Shown: positions 1 through 9,577 of the stretch, piece after piece | Position numbering within the stretch: the stretch's first letter is position 1 | Layout of the letters: every line of letters begins with the position of its first letter | NCBI GenBank assembly: GCA_963745675.1 | Contig: CAVUYM010000013.1 | Coordinates: 310,001-374,000, forward strand | Direction: 5' to 3' | DNA: 64,000 nucleotides | Origin: JAUIIK01 sp963745675 | Lineage (GTDB): Bacteria > Chloroflexota > Chloroflexia > Thermomicrobiales > CFX8 | Translations under genes and position numbers: made by a program | Notes under the pieces: model-generated | Seen by the model: only the letters and a program-made list of their open reading frames with translations | Told to the model about the DNA's origin: nothing | Databases searched by the model: none

Positions 1-875
1 TTCGTGAATGTCTTTACACTCAATGGATACCTCTCGGTCGCCAACCGGCGTCCTTTTCATATATATGGCTGACCCAGGATGCTGAGTTCCTGCTGCCGTA
101 CGTCAGCCTGCAGGTCGTTGGGATGCTCTTTGCGGCGCTATGGGGAACAGCTCCGGCGGCGATACCCTTTCTTGTTGTTCCCGCGATTACTACCTACCTG
201 GCCTTCGAGACGATCAAGCGGCTGCAAGGACAGACGCAGGATGCGATGATCGCGATGGCCGATGCAATCGACGCCCGCGATCCCTATACGGCAGAACATT
301 CTAAGCGGGTGACCGAGCTGGCCGTCCGCATTGCCGAAGTCCACGGGTTGCGCGCCCAGGAGATCGACCGGGTTGAGTTGGCGGCGCGCGTCCACGATCT
401 TGGGAAGATCGGCATCAGCGATGCAATTCTCAACAAGCCGGGCAAACTTGAAGATCACGAGTGGGATCTGATGAAGGCGCATCCGGTGATCGGCGAACAG
501 TTGCTTGGTCCTTACCGGCAGTTCCGCCATGAATCGACAATTGTGCGCTATCACCACGAACGCTGGGATGGACGCGGTTATCCCGACGGAGTCAAGGGCA
601 ACGATATCCCGATCGGTTCCAGGATCATTGGTGTTGCCGATGCCTTCGACGCGATGACCTCCGATAGGCCATATCGTAAGGCCCTACCGGACGAGTTTGC
701 AGTCGACGAGATCCGCAAGGGAGCGTTGACACAATTCGATCCTCAAGTCGTCGCTAGCTTTCTCCACGTTGCCGAGGAATTGGCGAAGGTTACGCCTATC
801 TCCCGCGCAACCGAACACACCGCGTCGACATCCGTGCCGCTCGATGAGATCCGCCAGATTTCCGCAGCAAAGTAA
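1..875 (+). CDS. HD-GYP domain phosphodiesterase, 5' end outside window
   Basis: Likely hydrolyses cyclic di-GMP in the cytoplasm beneath a membrane-anchored N-terminus. Counting from the first ATG at 123, a hydrophobic stretch (residues 1-35) precedes a complete HD-GYP domain (about 45-220). This has the AEHSKRV histidine, the catalytic HD pair in VHDLGKIG, and the second block HHERWDGRGYPDG that defines the GYP subtype. The reading frame is open upstream of 123 (codons matching a membrane segment, LLPYVSLQVVG), so 123 is not the true start. Further up, the first 66 bases read sensibly only in another frame, which suggests a single-base frameshift near 60-75. The domain call is firm; the N-terminal sensor type is not visible. 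Confidence 0.85.
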   Translation, partial: RECLYTQWIPLGRQPASFSYIWLTQDAEFLLPYVSLQVVGMLFAALWGTAPAAIPFLVVPAITTYLAFETIKRLQGQTQDAMIAMADAIDARDPYTAEHSKRVTELAVRIAEVHGLRAQEIDRVELAARVHDLGKIGISDAILNKPGKLEDHEWDLMKAHPVIGEQLLGPYRQFRHESTIVRYHHERWDGRGYPDGVKGNDIPIGSRIIGVADAFDAMTSDRPYRKALPDEFAVDEIRKGALTQFDPQVVASFLHVAEELAKVTPISRATEHTASTSVPLDEIRQISAAK

Positions 876-944
876 AGACACCCACCAGAGAAACTTCCGA
901 CAGTTTGCATATGGTTGTCGCTCGCCCGAACAGGACGCGGCACG

Positions 945-2518
945 CTATTGCCTGCGGAACTGGTGTCGTAGAACCAGACTCGTGGTGACGGTCGTCAAGC
1001 CGCGATGATTGCCGGTCCGGCGAGCATCCAATCGGGCGGTGTGTTGCCGCGCAGCATCACTTCCTGCAGTCCGCTGATGCCGTAGGTAACCGGCAGGCCG
1101 TAGGCGACCAGCTGAACTGGCGCCAGCAGATCGTCGAGCGGTAGAAAGAAGCCGCTGAAGAATACGGCTGCCAGGAGCAGGATCATCGAAGCCTGCACGG
1201 CCTGTGTCTCCGCGCCAGCGACTGCTGATATCAGGAATCCAACACCAAGCGAGGCGGCCAGCACAGCCCTATGATGAGCGCAAGCTGGAGCCAGTTACCC
1301 AGCAACGGCACGCCAAGACCGTAGATGATCACCAGGGTGAGGATGGCGCTTAGAAAGATTCCGATGACGAAATATGAGAGGTACTTGCCGGTCAACACTT
1401 CGCGCGGGCTGATTGGTGCGACACGAAACAGTTTCAATGTGCCGCCGGTGCGTTCGCGCACCAGCGCCAGAGCGGTCAGGGTAATGGCGATGTGCTGAAT
1501 GAGCAGGGCCAGCACCGCAGGAGCGTAGAACTCGACGAAGTCGGGCGATGTCGGCGCAAGATTACTTTCGCGCGCTTCGAACGGCGACAGCAGCACATCC
1601 ACCGGAATAGCAGGCAGCTCCGCCGCCGACGAAGCGAAGTCGTCACGACGCTGGGCAATGAATTCAAGATCTGGCTCAACATCTTTGGGTTTCGCATTCG
1701 GAGAGCTGATTTTCGTAGACGTGTTGGTGAGGCCCGTGTTTATTTCGACCAGACTGTTGTCGATTGATTCGAGCGCCTGAATAGGCGGGCTCTGTGGTGC
1801 GCCTCCAGCGCCGACGGACCGAGCCGTTGCCAGCAGAATGAGTCGGGACTGACTGGCTGCATCGCGGGTATCTTCAGTGAGTGTCCGCAGATCTGAAAGC
1901 TCTGTTTGCGCTTGCTCAGTGTCTCCATTTGCAAGAGCGGCGTTGAAGCGCTCCAGCCCGGCGTTTAGGTCTGCGGGATATTGAATGAGCTCGTCGAGTC
2001 CTGAGCGCGACTGTGCTAATCCCTGCTTTAGCACCTTTCGTTGAACGATTTGGTTGATCTCCGATGTTTGCGCACGCGAGTAGAACTCGAGCCAGTTGCG
2101 CTCAAACGGGACGAGCTCGTTGTAGTAGACCCTAATCTCGGCCGGTGCTCCGGCCGAGATTGTGTCGAATGCGTCATCCGGGAAGGCAACGACGAGATCG
2201 ATCTCCTGATCCCTCAGTCTGCGTAGCGGAGGTCCTATTTCGGTCGTGACCTCATCCAGCACGAGCGGCGAAACGAAGTTGTCTTCGTAGACGCTGCGAT
2301 CGGTGGTCAGGTCGCTTTCAGCAGGAATGACGAGAACCGTGTGAATCGGAGGAGCGCTGCCTTCATAGCCGATCCCAAAGAGTAAGAGGACGAGAAATGG
2401 GGCGATGATCAGGGCAATGATGAGCTGCGGCTGACGCCTGATCTGAGTGATGTCCTTGCCGACAAACGATGCCGGTCGCAGGATAGAACGCCAGAGGCGA
2501 TTAATCGAGATGGCGCAT
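945..2518 (-). CDS. ABC-2 type exporter permease (frameshifted)
   Basis: Membrane component of an ABC-2 exporter, partner of the ATPase just upstream (2501-3489). Reading from an ATG at 2518, the reconstructed protein has one N-terminal membrane segment (QLIIALIIAPFLVLLLFGIG), a long extracytoplasmic region of about 270 residues (roughly 2330-1560), then five or six membrane helices including the conserved LVRERTGGTLKLFRVAPISP loop. This layout is typical of DrrB/YhgE-like permeases. Frame changes are needed near 2505, near 1255 and near 995. The last one restores a basic C-terminus (LVLRHQFRRQ) ending at 945. One indel near 2505 also gives the ATPase its stop, with the two genes then overlapping by about 18 bases, so sequencing error is a good explanation there. 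Confidence 0.75.
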
Positions 2519-3489
2519 CTGGATTGCTTTCCGACGAGCGCTGGACGAGTTCGACGAAGAGGGTATCCAACGAGACTTGCACCTCTCTGATTTCGTCGAT
2601 CTGATAGTCGCGAGCCTGAACTTCCTCGAGCAGGCGCGGGATAGCGGTGTTGGCCGACGTCACGACGAGTTCGACTTCTTCAGGACGCAATTGCTCAACG
2701 GAAACGACATAGTCGAGATCTTCGAGTGCTGCCGCCAATTCCGGATGGGGCCGGTTTGTGACGATTCTGACCATTTCACCGCCATAGAAGCTCGCGTCGC
2801 AGCGCCTCCGGGGTTCCGTTGGCCACGATCGAACCGTTGTTGATGATGAGCAGGCGGTCTCCGCGTTCGGTTTCGGTGATGTACTGCGTCGTCACAACAA
2901 TGGTCGCGCCAGCGCTGGCGCAATTCTTCGAGCATTTCCCGGATCACTTCGCGCAAAACGGGATCGAGCCCGGCGGTAGGTTCATCGAGGACGATCAAGT
3001 CCGGTTGATGAAATAGATGTCGCCGCCAGCGCTACCCGGCGTTGCATGCCGCCTGAGATGTCACGGGCGAGGCGATCTTCGGCCGTTGTCAGATCGAGCA
3101 ACTCGAGCAGATTCGTGATGCGTTCGCGCGGCGCTCGCGCGGACCCATGCCGTACATCCCACCGGCAAAGAGCAGATTCTCGCGGATAGTCAGGTCGTCG
3201 TAGAGGAGGAACTGTTGCGGTAGATATCCAATGCGTTCCCGTTCGTTGCGGGTGAAGTCTGCTGGAGGCATGCCGAAGACGGTGACGCTGCCCCTGCTGG
3301 CTTTATAGAGACCAAGAAGGAGGCGAATCGTCGTCGTCTTGCCGGACCCACTCGGGCCGACGATGCTGACGATTTCACCGCGTGAGATTTCAAGATCGAT
3401 GGAATCGATTGCGTCGACAGGACCAAAAGATTTTCCAGCGTTGGACGCGCTGATCAGTGTCTCGATGGAACCCCTCGCCTCACGCAGCA
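2501..3489 (-). CDS. ABC-2 exporter ATPase (frameshifted)
   Basis: Energises the neighbouring permease. All ABC motifs can be read in order but in three different frames: Walker A GPSGSGKTT (about 3345), Q-loop PQQFLLYDD, signature ISGGMQRRVALAA (about 3040), Walker B and D-loop LIVLDEPTAGLDP (about 2995), and a switch region VTTQYITE where glutamine replaces the usual H-loop histidine, as in DrrA-like drug exporters. The C-terminal 100 residues (from MVRIVTNRPHPELAAAL) resemble the accessory domain of CcmA/DrrA ATPases. Breaks lie near 3110, 3015 and 2915. No ATG is found in frame before the N-terminus ETLISASN; the region opens after a TGA near 3490, so the start is uncertain. Substrate unknown. 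Confidence 0.75.
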
Positions 3490-3627
3490 GTCAAATAGGA
3501 CGACAATTGTGAGTCTAGTTTGCCACCGTCTGGCGAGGCGACGGGAAGTGATCTGGCAGGTGGATACATTGCGATGCACAGATGTGGCGGGAGAACTTTC
3601 ACGACGCCGGAGGTCGTGCGGGAGATA

Positions 3628-3988
3628 CTAGAACTCGAGATCGTCGTCCTCGAAATGGTCGTGCGCTATTGGATCAAAGTCATCGTCGAGATGCAGGATC
3701 GTCAAAGAGCGAGCTACCAAGAAGCTCAAAGGGCAATGAAGCTCCCAGATCCGGGGCCAGCGTCGGGTCGAACGTAAAGTCGCTATCGTCGTCAACATCC
3801 GGACTGAAGGAAACGGGCGGCTCGACGGTGCCGATATCCTCCTCGGGCGTGAAGATAATCTCGGCGGTATCGTCCTGAATCGGATCTGGTTCAGATGAGT
3901 CTTCCGGCAGGAATTCGAGCTTTTCGAATTCATCAGGCTCAGAGGGCGCTCCGGGTTCGTTTGTATGGTCTAGCGATTCAAAGTTCAT
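3628..3988 (-). CDS. Small acidic hypothetical protein (frameshifted)
   Basis: Not recognised. The ATG at 3988 sits 8 bases after an AGGAG ribosome-binding site. About 100 residues rich in Asp, Glu, Pro and Ser follow, with no membrane segment or signal peptide. The first frame ends at 3680, but a single-base shift near 3700 continues an equally acidic tail (LDDDFDPIAHDHFEDDDLEF) to 3628, so I treat the two as one protein of about 120 residues. Acidic tails of this kind recur in the proteins at 20154 and 20963. It stands alone between the exporter operon and the thiamine riboswitch. Function unknown. Confidence 0.5.
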
Positions 3989-4122
3989 TATCAGGACTCC
4001 TGCGAGATGCCACTACTCTCATGCATTTTACGGTTCCGAGCGTTGCCTGGATTGTTAACTAGGATACAGCCAGATTGTTGCGCGGGTTTCGGCCTGCGTT
4101 TGCCTCACTATCTAGAGGTGGC

Positions 4123-4151
4123 TTGACGTCGGATGCCTGGGCTGATTGAAT
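4123..4151 (+). promoter_or_regulatory. Possible sigma-70 promoter of the thiamine transporter operon
   Basis: TTGACG at 4123-4128, a 17-base spacer, then TTGAAT at 4146-4151. Transcription would start near 4158, just before the TPP aptamer. The -35 match is good and the -10 match moderate; placement is an inference. Confidence 0.35.
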
Positions 4152-4170
4152 GAATGATTAAGTGAATATT

Positions 4171-4276
4171 CCGAGGGAGCAACGGGGGCTCGGGGGCGCC
4201 GGGCTGCGAGGGTAGTCGAACCACTACCGACCGTTTGGGACCTGACCTGGGTAATGCCAGCGTAGGGATGTGTCGG
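4171..4276 (+). ncRNA. TPP riboswitch (thi box)
   Basis: Binds thiamine pyrophosphate in the nascent leader and shuts down expression of the transporter that follows. The thi-box core is clear: ACCTGACCTGGGTAATGCC followed by AGCGTAGGGA at about 4240-4269. The upstream arm holds GGGGGCGCC and GGGCTGCGAG (4192-4210), corresponding to the conserved pyrimidine-sensor strand usually read as CTGAGA, here CTGCGA. CCGA at 4171 can pair with TCGG at 4273 to close the aptamer. It lies 90 bases before the ATPase gene, with an intrinsic terminator in between, which fits ligand-induced premature termination. Confidence 0.9.
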
Positions 4277-4329
4277 AGGGTGCGGCGACGGGAAACTGCC
4301 GGGCCATCTCGGAAGGATAAGCATCACAG

Positions 4330-4354
4330 CGCTGGTCTATAGACCGGCGTTTTT
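4330..4354 (+). terminator. Intrinsic terminator, expression platform of the TPP riboswitch
   Basis: An 8-bp stem (CGCTGGTC with GACCGGCG, one G-U pair) and a TATA loop, followed directly by TTTTT. It ends 8 bases before the ATG at 4363, so it probably also hides the start region, and leaves no room for a normal ribosome-binding site between hairpin and start. Confidence 0.8.
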
Positions 4355-4362
4355 GCATTGCC

Positions 4363-5181
4363 ATGACCGTTAGGGATCCTCAGAATCGAATATTGTCACC
4401 GGCGCACGCTGCGGCGGATCGGCTGGTCGTTTCAGGGCTATCGGTCAGCTTCGACGGTGTGCTCGCGGTGCATAACGCGAACCTGAATGTAGGCCAGGGC
4501 GAGTTCGTTGCCTTGCTCGGGCCGTCAGGGTGTCGCAAGAGCACCCTGCTCAATGCCATCGTCGGCCTGGTTGAATCCGACTCAGGTGAGATTCGGCTGA
4601 ATGGCGAGATCGCCCATCAACGGCTGGGCCGGGTGGCGTACATGCCACAGCATGACGCGCTCCTACCCTGGCGGACGGTTCTGGAAAATGCGACGTTGAG
4701 CGCTGAAGTCAGCGGCGCAGACCGGGGTGCTGCACGCAAGCGGGCACGGGATTTGCTGCCGCGTTTTGGGCTGGAAGGGTTTGGCGACCACTATCCGGCG
4801 GCGCTTTCCGGCGGTATGCGGCAACGGGCGGCTTTTTTGCGGACGGTGTTGAGTGATCGTGAGGTGATGTTGCTCGACGAGCCTTTCGGCGCGCTGGATG
4901 CGCTCACTCGCCGAACGATGCAGGAATGGCTGCTCGATCTCTGGAACGATCTCGGTCACACGATCCTGATGGTGACCCACGATGTTGAGGAAGCGCTGTT
5001 GCTGGCAGACACCGTCGCGGTGATGACGGCCAGACCGGGAACGATCAAGGCGCTCGAAAGCGTCGATCTGCCGCGTCCACGGTAAGGAGATATGTTCGCC
5101 GCTCCAGCATTCATCGAACAGAAGACGAACCTGTTGGCGTTACTCCGGGAAGAGATGGGTCAGAAGGGTCGTTCGCGGTGA
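4363..5181 (+). CDS. thiZ: Thiamine-precursor ABC transporter ATPase (ThiZ-like), in-frame stop at 5083
   Basis: ATPase of a nitrate/sulfonate/taurine-type importer. The TPP riboswitch upstream and the ThiY-like lipoprotein downstream point to a thiamine pyrimidine precursor as substrate. Signature LSGGMRQR, Walker B VMLLDEPFGALD and H-loop MVTHDVEEA are intact. Two oddities are visible. The Walker A reads GPSGCRKST where GPSGCGKST is expected, a single G-to-C change (GGC to CGC) that would replace an essential glycine. A TAA at 5083 stops the frame, yet the same frame continues with a family-typical C-terminus (DMFAAPAFIEQKTNLLALL) to TGA at 5181, which overlaps the permease start by GTGA. 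Either sequence errors or early decay would explain both. Confidence 0.85.
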
Positions 5182-6005
5182 TCGATGTTGTTGGTCATGA
5201 TGCCGCCTCCGAACGTCGCTCATTGGGATCGGTCAATCTACGCGATTTGACCGGCTGGCTTATCCCGCTGTTCCTGCTGGCCTTGACGATCGGAATCTGG
5301 GAAACCTGGGTCTCGATTGACGACACTCCCACCTGGTTCCTGCCCGCGCCGAGCGCCGTTGCAGCTGAGACGTATGCCAGCCGTGGCCTGCTCTGGGAAC
5401 ACACCTGGACGACGCTTCAGGAGGTCTTGCTGGGCTATCTGATTGCGCTGATCGTCGGTGTGACGACGGCGCTATTGATCGCCTTCTCGCCAATCGCCGA
5501 ACGCACGCTGTATCCGATCATCGTCGCCAGCCAGGCCATCCCGATTATCGCGCTGGCGCCGATACTACTTATCTGGTTTGGCTTCGGTATGACGCCGAAG
5601 ATCATTGTTGTCGTGCTGCTGTGCTATTTCCCAATCGCCGTCAATATGGCCGATGGTCTGCGCTCGGCTAATGCGGATGCATTGAACTTGTTGCGGAGCA
5701 TGGGTGCGAGCCGCTGGCAGGTGATGCGGATCGTACGGATACCCTCGTCGCTGCCGTATCTCATCTCCGGCGCGCGCATCGCCGCCGCCGTTTCGGTCAT
5801 TGGCGCGATAGTTGGCGAATGGGTCGGAGCGTCATCCGGGCTTGGTTACTTGATGACCCGCGCGGCATCGCAGTTCCTGACGGCGCGACTCTTTGCAGCT
5901 GTCGGTATTTCGGCGGTCCTGGGCGTTGGCCTGTTCGTTGTCGTTGCGGTGCTTGGGCGGGTGCTGGTGCCGTGGGGGAGAGAAGAGAGATTAGGGAATA
6001 GGTAG
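5178..6005 (+). CDS. thiX: Thiamine-precursor ABC transporter permease (ThiX-like)
   Basis: Inner-membrane permease of the riboswitch-controlled importer. 275 residues, six predicted membrane helices. The EAA loop that docks the ATPase lies at about residues 168-200 (ALNLLRSMGASRWQVMRIV ... PSSLPYL). GTG start at 5178, overlapping by 4 bases the extended ATPase frame, which supports translational coupling and a common operon. Length and topology are usual for the SsuC/TauC/ThiX family. Substrate is inferred from the riboswitch and the downstream binding protein, not from the permease itself. Confidence 0.9.
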   Translation: MIDVVGHDAASERRSLGSVNLRDLTGWLIPLFLLALTIGIWETWVSIDDTPTWFLPAPSAVAAETYASRGLLWEHTWTTLQEVLLGYLIALIVGVTTALLIAFSPIAERTLYPIIVASQAIPIIALAPILLIWFGFGMTPKIIVVVLLCYFPIAVNMADGLRSANADALNLLRSMGASRWQVMRIVRIPSSLPYLISGARIAAAVSVIGAIVGEWVGASSGLGYLMTRAASQFLTARLFAAVGISAVLGVGLFVVVAVLGRVLVPWGREERLGNR

Positions 6006-6029
6006 CAGATAAGAGGAGAACAGCCGATT

Positions 6030-6094
6030 CCCTCACCCCCCGGCCCCTCTCCCACACGCCTTTGCTGCGCTACAGCGGGGGAGAGGGGAGGAAG
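6030..6094. repeat. Family A intergenic palindromic repeat
   Basis: CCCTCACCCCCCGGCCCCTC TCCCA arm followed by a GGGGGAGAGGGGAGG arm. One of four good copies in the window (also 6131-6176 inverted, 43775-43819, 50967-51018). It sits in the 194-bp gap between the permease and the binding-protein gene. Confidence 0.75.
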
Positions 6095-6130
6095 ACGGGG
6101 AGGCGTAATTGATAGCACTTTCTTGTCCTA

Positions 6131-6176
6131 CTCCCCTCTCCCCGCGAAGCAGTGGGAGAGGGGCCGGGGGTGAGGG
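6131..6176. repeat. Family A palindromic repeat, inverted copy
   Basis: Reverse complement of the family A consensus: CTCCCCTCTCCCC, a short GCGAAGCAGT loop, then GGGAGAGGGGCCGGGGGTG. Together with the copy at 6030 it makes a head-to-head pair just upstream of the thiY ribosome-binding site, and could fold into a large stem that limits expression of the downstream gene. Confidence 0.75.
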
Positions 6177-6199
6177 AAACCTTAAGGAGGAAAACGCGC

Positions 6200-7214
6200 A
6201 TGAAACTGCTGAATATACGTTTGCTCGCATTGTTGCTACTGGCAATTCCGCTGGCGACGGCCTGTGGTGGCGATGATGACGATAATAATGGCGAGCCGGT
6301 GGCGGTCAGTGTGGCGCTCGACTGGTTCCCCTGGGCGCAACACTCAGCGCTCTATCTGGCGCAGGACCGGGGTTTCTTCGAAGAAGAAGGGCTGAAGGTC
6401 GATTTTCATGTGCCGGCTAATCCAGAAGATGGGCTGAAGCTCGTCGGGTCCGGTGAGGAAGACTTCGCCATCTCCTATGAGGCTGACGTGCTGCTGGCAC
6501 GAGGAGCGGATATCCCGGTGCAGTCGGTTGCTGCGCTCGTGCAACACCCACTCAATGGAATCATGAGCCTGGAATCGGCCGGGATAAGCCGTCCGGCAGA
6601 CCTGGCCGGGAAGCAGATTGGCTACGCTGGACTGCCGAGTGATGAGGCGCTGGTCAAAGCTGTCCTGGAAGCCGATGGTCTGACGCTGGACGATGTCGAA
6701 TTGGTCAACGTTGGCTTCAGCCTGGCTCCGTCGCTTGTATCACAAGCAGGTTGACGCTGTTATCGGCGCCTATTGGGTCTACGAGACATTCCAGATTGAG
6801 AATGAAAGCGGCGAGACCGTCTCTGTCTTGCCACTCACCGACTGGGGTGTGCCTGATTACTACGAACTCGTGCTCGTGACGAGCGACAAGATGGTCAAAG
6901 ACAACCCGGAAACGATTCAGAAGTTCGTGCGTGCGGTCCAGCGTGGCTACGATGCCGCGGCTGAAGATCCGGATGCGGCGATAGCGGCGCTGCTTGAAAA
7001 CAACGCTGATGCCAGCGCAGACGTCGAGAATGCGAGCATTAAGCTGCTGGCGCCATTCTGGACGGATGGCGGCACGGTCGCCTTCGGGACCCAGACGGAG
7101 GAGAACTGGGCGCGCTACGCAGACTGGTTGAAGGCCAATGGCCTGCTGGGAGAAGACGTCGACAGCTCGGATGCCTTCACGAATAAGTTTGTTGAGGAAG
7201 CGTCAGCGGATTAG
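6200..7214 (+). CDS. thiY: ThiY/NMT1-family thiamine-precursor binding lipoprotein (frameshifted)
   Basis: Captures the substrate outside the membrane for the ThiX/ThiZ importer. The start at 6200 follows AAGGAGG at 6184-6190. Signal peptide with lipobox LATAC and a short Asp-rich linker come first. Then comes an NMT1/THI5-like domain with the family-typical VSVALDWFPWAQHSALYLA opening, where the HNG/THI5 fold binds formylaminopyrimidine. A single-base shift near 6745 separates residues 1-180 from the rest (KQVDAVIGAYWVYE to the end). The shifted half is fully family-like, so the gene is annotated through. Stop overlaps the convergent gene at 7211 by 4 bases. Confidence 0.82.
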
Positions 7215-7744
7215 CGGCGCGGTGTGGTGACCCACATGCCGATCGCGCCGATGAATGCGCCGACCAAAAGGCCAAGGATTCCGCCGAGCGGCCGTAAATC
7301 ATTCGAGTTCTCGACAGTGACACCCAGGCTAGACTCGAACACCGAAGCCAGCGCCATTGGTGCAATAAGAATGCCGATGAGGATACAGACGACGACCGTG
7401 CCGAGAAGGCCGATGATGACCGGTGTCAGATCCCGTTCATCGGTTGCTGAATTTCGGTACGTACTTTCTTCATCGTCGTCCTTCCACCATTCCTCCAGCT
7501 CGGTCTCTGGTGTTGCTATGAGGGCTATCTTGTCTGGATTGATTGCTGCCGTTGCACCAGGAACGACCATCAATGCGTTAATACCGGGAGAGCCGCAGGT
7601 GGGGCAAACTTCCACGCCGGCGTCCAGATCGACCATGCACCATTGGCAGCGAAACGAGGTCTTTGATCCAGCGTTTCGTTGCTCGGCGGACGCGCTGATG
7701 CGTGTTCCGAGTTTGGGAAGTTTGCCGGTTTGAGTTTCGGCCAT
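7211..7744 (-). CDS. Zinc-ribbon membrane protein, function unknown
   Basis: 177 residues. A treble-clef-like zinc ribbon with two Cys pairs (CQWC about residue 33 and CPTC about 48) lies near the N-terminus, followed by a Glu/Asp-rich linker. Two hydrophobic segments follow (about 108-133 and 150-170), the second running to a short TTPRR tail. This is the layout of many small bacterial zinc-ribbon anchors; no enzymatic motif is visible. Convergent with thiY and probably transcribed alone. Confidence 0.65.
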   Translation of the reverse strand: MAETQTGKLPKLGTRISASAEQRNAGSKTSFRCQWCMVDLDAGVEVCPTCGSPGINALMVVPGATAAINPDKIALIATPETELEEWWKDDDEESTYRNSATDERDLTPVIIGLLGTVVVCILIGILIAPMALASVFESSLGVTVENSNDLRPLGGILGLLVGAFIGAIGMWVTTPRR

Positions 7745-7921
7745 ACTGCCTGCCTGTCACGTGCCCATCGTGGCGGATGCGAACGACAACAATGAGCCAG
7801 CAATAGGCATTGCTGACCCATCTCTGGTTTAAGTCCAGCCGGGCGTGGAGGCAATCGCCCGTTGGTACCATTCGGCTTATTCCGGACGGATTCCGCCGGA
7901 AAATCAGGGAGTGAAACACGA

Positions 7922-9309
7922 ATGAAAGATTATGCGACCTATAGCTTTTGGCTCGAGCAGGCTGGCGACGATCTGACGCCGCGTGATCCGCTCGACGGTT
8001 CGACGACGGTTGATGTTGCGATTCTTGGGGCTGGCTTCACCGGGCTCTGGACGGCCTACCATCTCTTGCTACGTGATCCAACACTTCAAGGTGGCCATAC
8101 TCGAAGCGGAAATCGCCGGCTTCGGAGCTTCCGGACGTAATGGCGGCTGGTGCTTCGCCGGATTCCCGCTGTCACCAACTGAGCTAACCGAGCGTTACAG
8201 CCGTGAAACGGCGCGAGCGATATCGCTGGCGATGTACGACTCGGTTGATGATGTTGGCGCCGTCTGCGAGCGGGAAGGTATCGACGCCCACTACGCCAAG
8301 GGCGGCGAGTTGGAGATCGCCCGTGCCGACCACGAGATGCCGACGATCGAGAAGATGTACGAGGATTTTCGGTCGATTGGCCTGGAAGATCACTACGAGA
8401 TGTTTGACGCGGACCAGACCGCCGAGCGCATTCAGGTCGCGAACGCCATCGGATCGTTCTGGAATCGGGAGGGTGCGGCGGTTCAACCGGCACGCTTGGC
8501 GCGCGGTCTTGCGCGGGCTGTCGAACGGCACGGCGGCACGATCTACGAGCAGACGCGCGTCCTCGACTTCACTCCCGGGACCGCCTGCGCCGGTCTTCCA
8601 TACCGATCGCGGCGATGTCACGGCGAAGGTCATCGTGCTGGCAGGTGAGGCTTATCTAGCCGAGCAGCCGAAAATGAAGAAGAGAATTCTCCCGATCACT
8701 TCCCATATCGTGATTACTGAGCCGTTGAGCGATGATGTTTGGGGCGAAATTGGCTGGGAAGGCCGCGAGGTTGTCGGCGGCTTTGGCAGTGAAGGTGCCT
8801 ACTTGAACCACACGGCCGATGGCCGCATCGCTTTCGGTCCCTACCGCTCACACTATCCATTCGGCTCGAAAATCAGCGATGGGATCAATCTCCAGGAGGA
8901 TATCTTCGAGCACGGCCGAAAGTCGGCGCGTTCCTGGTTCCCGATGCTCAAAGATGTCGAGTTCACCCACTCCTGGGGTGGGGTGCTGGGGATGCCGAGA
9001 GACCACATGCCGACGATGGCCTACAACCGGCCCACAGGAGTCGCCTTCGCTTTCGGCTACACCGGCGATGGCGTCGCGACGACGAATCTCTCCGGTCGGG
9101 TGCTCACCCACCTAATCACCGAAACCCAGTCCGAGCTCACCGAACTGCCAATGACCCGTCACCGGCCACGTCGCTGGGAGCCGGAGCCGTTGCGCTGGAT
9201 CGGCTCGCAACTCGTCATGTGGAGCCGCCATCGCAACGAGCGCAAATCCGAGCGCACCGGCAATCCCTCGCAGGGGACGACGCTGGCGGAACGGCTCTGG
9301 CGGAGTTGA
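7922..9309 (+). CDS. FAD-dependent amine/amino-acid oxidoreductase (frameshifted)
   Basis: DAO-superfamily flavoenzyme, closest in layout to gamma-glutamylputrescine oxidase and related oxidases. The Rossmann FAD motif VAILGAGFTGLWTAY is at residues 32-46. FGASGRNGGWCFAGFP follows the first break and is the typical second motif. The C-terminal FAD contact region FAFGYTGDGVATTNLSG is at about 9050-9100. Single-base shifts near 8088 and 8578 split it; both flanks read cleanly. Start at 7922 follows GGGAGTG. The enzyme would oxidise an amine or amino acid with oxygen as acceptor; substrate not determinable. Neighbouring kinase and amidohydrolase genes suggest a catabolic role. Confidence 0.78.
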
Positions 9310-9369
9310 AGTTGAGCTGATTCGCCCGGATTATTCACGGACTATGCCTGAGCCGTACGGTTGAACACA

Positions 9370-9469
9370 GTAGAGACGTGCCGTCGGCGCGTCTCGCTCG
9401 CGATTCGAGTGACTGCCCAGGGAAACGTTGCGCAGATCAGTTGAAGACGCGCCAGCGGCACGTCTCTAC
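9370..9469. repeat. Family D inverted repeat
   Basis: Two 24-bp arms, GTAGAGACGTGCCG... at 9370-9393 and its near-perfect reverse complement at 9446-9469 (two mismatches), spaced by 52 bases. This fills most of the 268-bp gap between convergent genes. A related but diverged element is at 57623-57696. Confidence 0.7.
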
Positions 9470-9577
9470 GCTCTTTTCGACGTCTATAGAATAATTCGAA
9501 TAGGGAAGGGTTCGCGCTTCGTGATTGGCGGAGCGAAGGATTCTTTCGAAGGTTGCTACGAGACGTTGCGGAAAGCG

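Noticed and set aside
4112..4327. Minus-strand frame of 71 codons over the thiamine leader
   Set aside because: The region is a TPP riboswitch on the plus strand; the frame has no ribosome-binding site.
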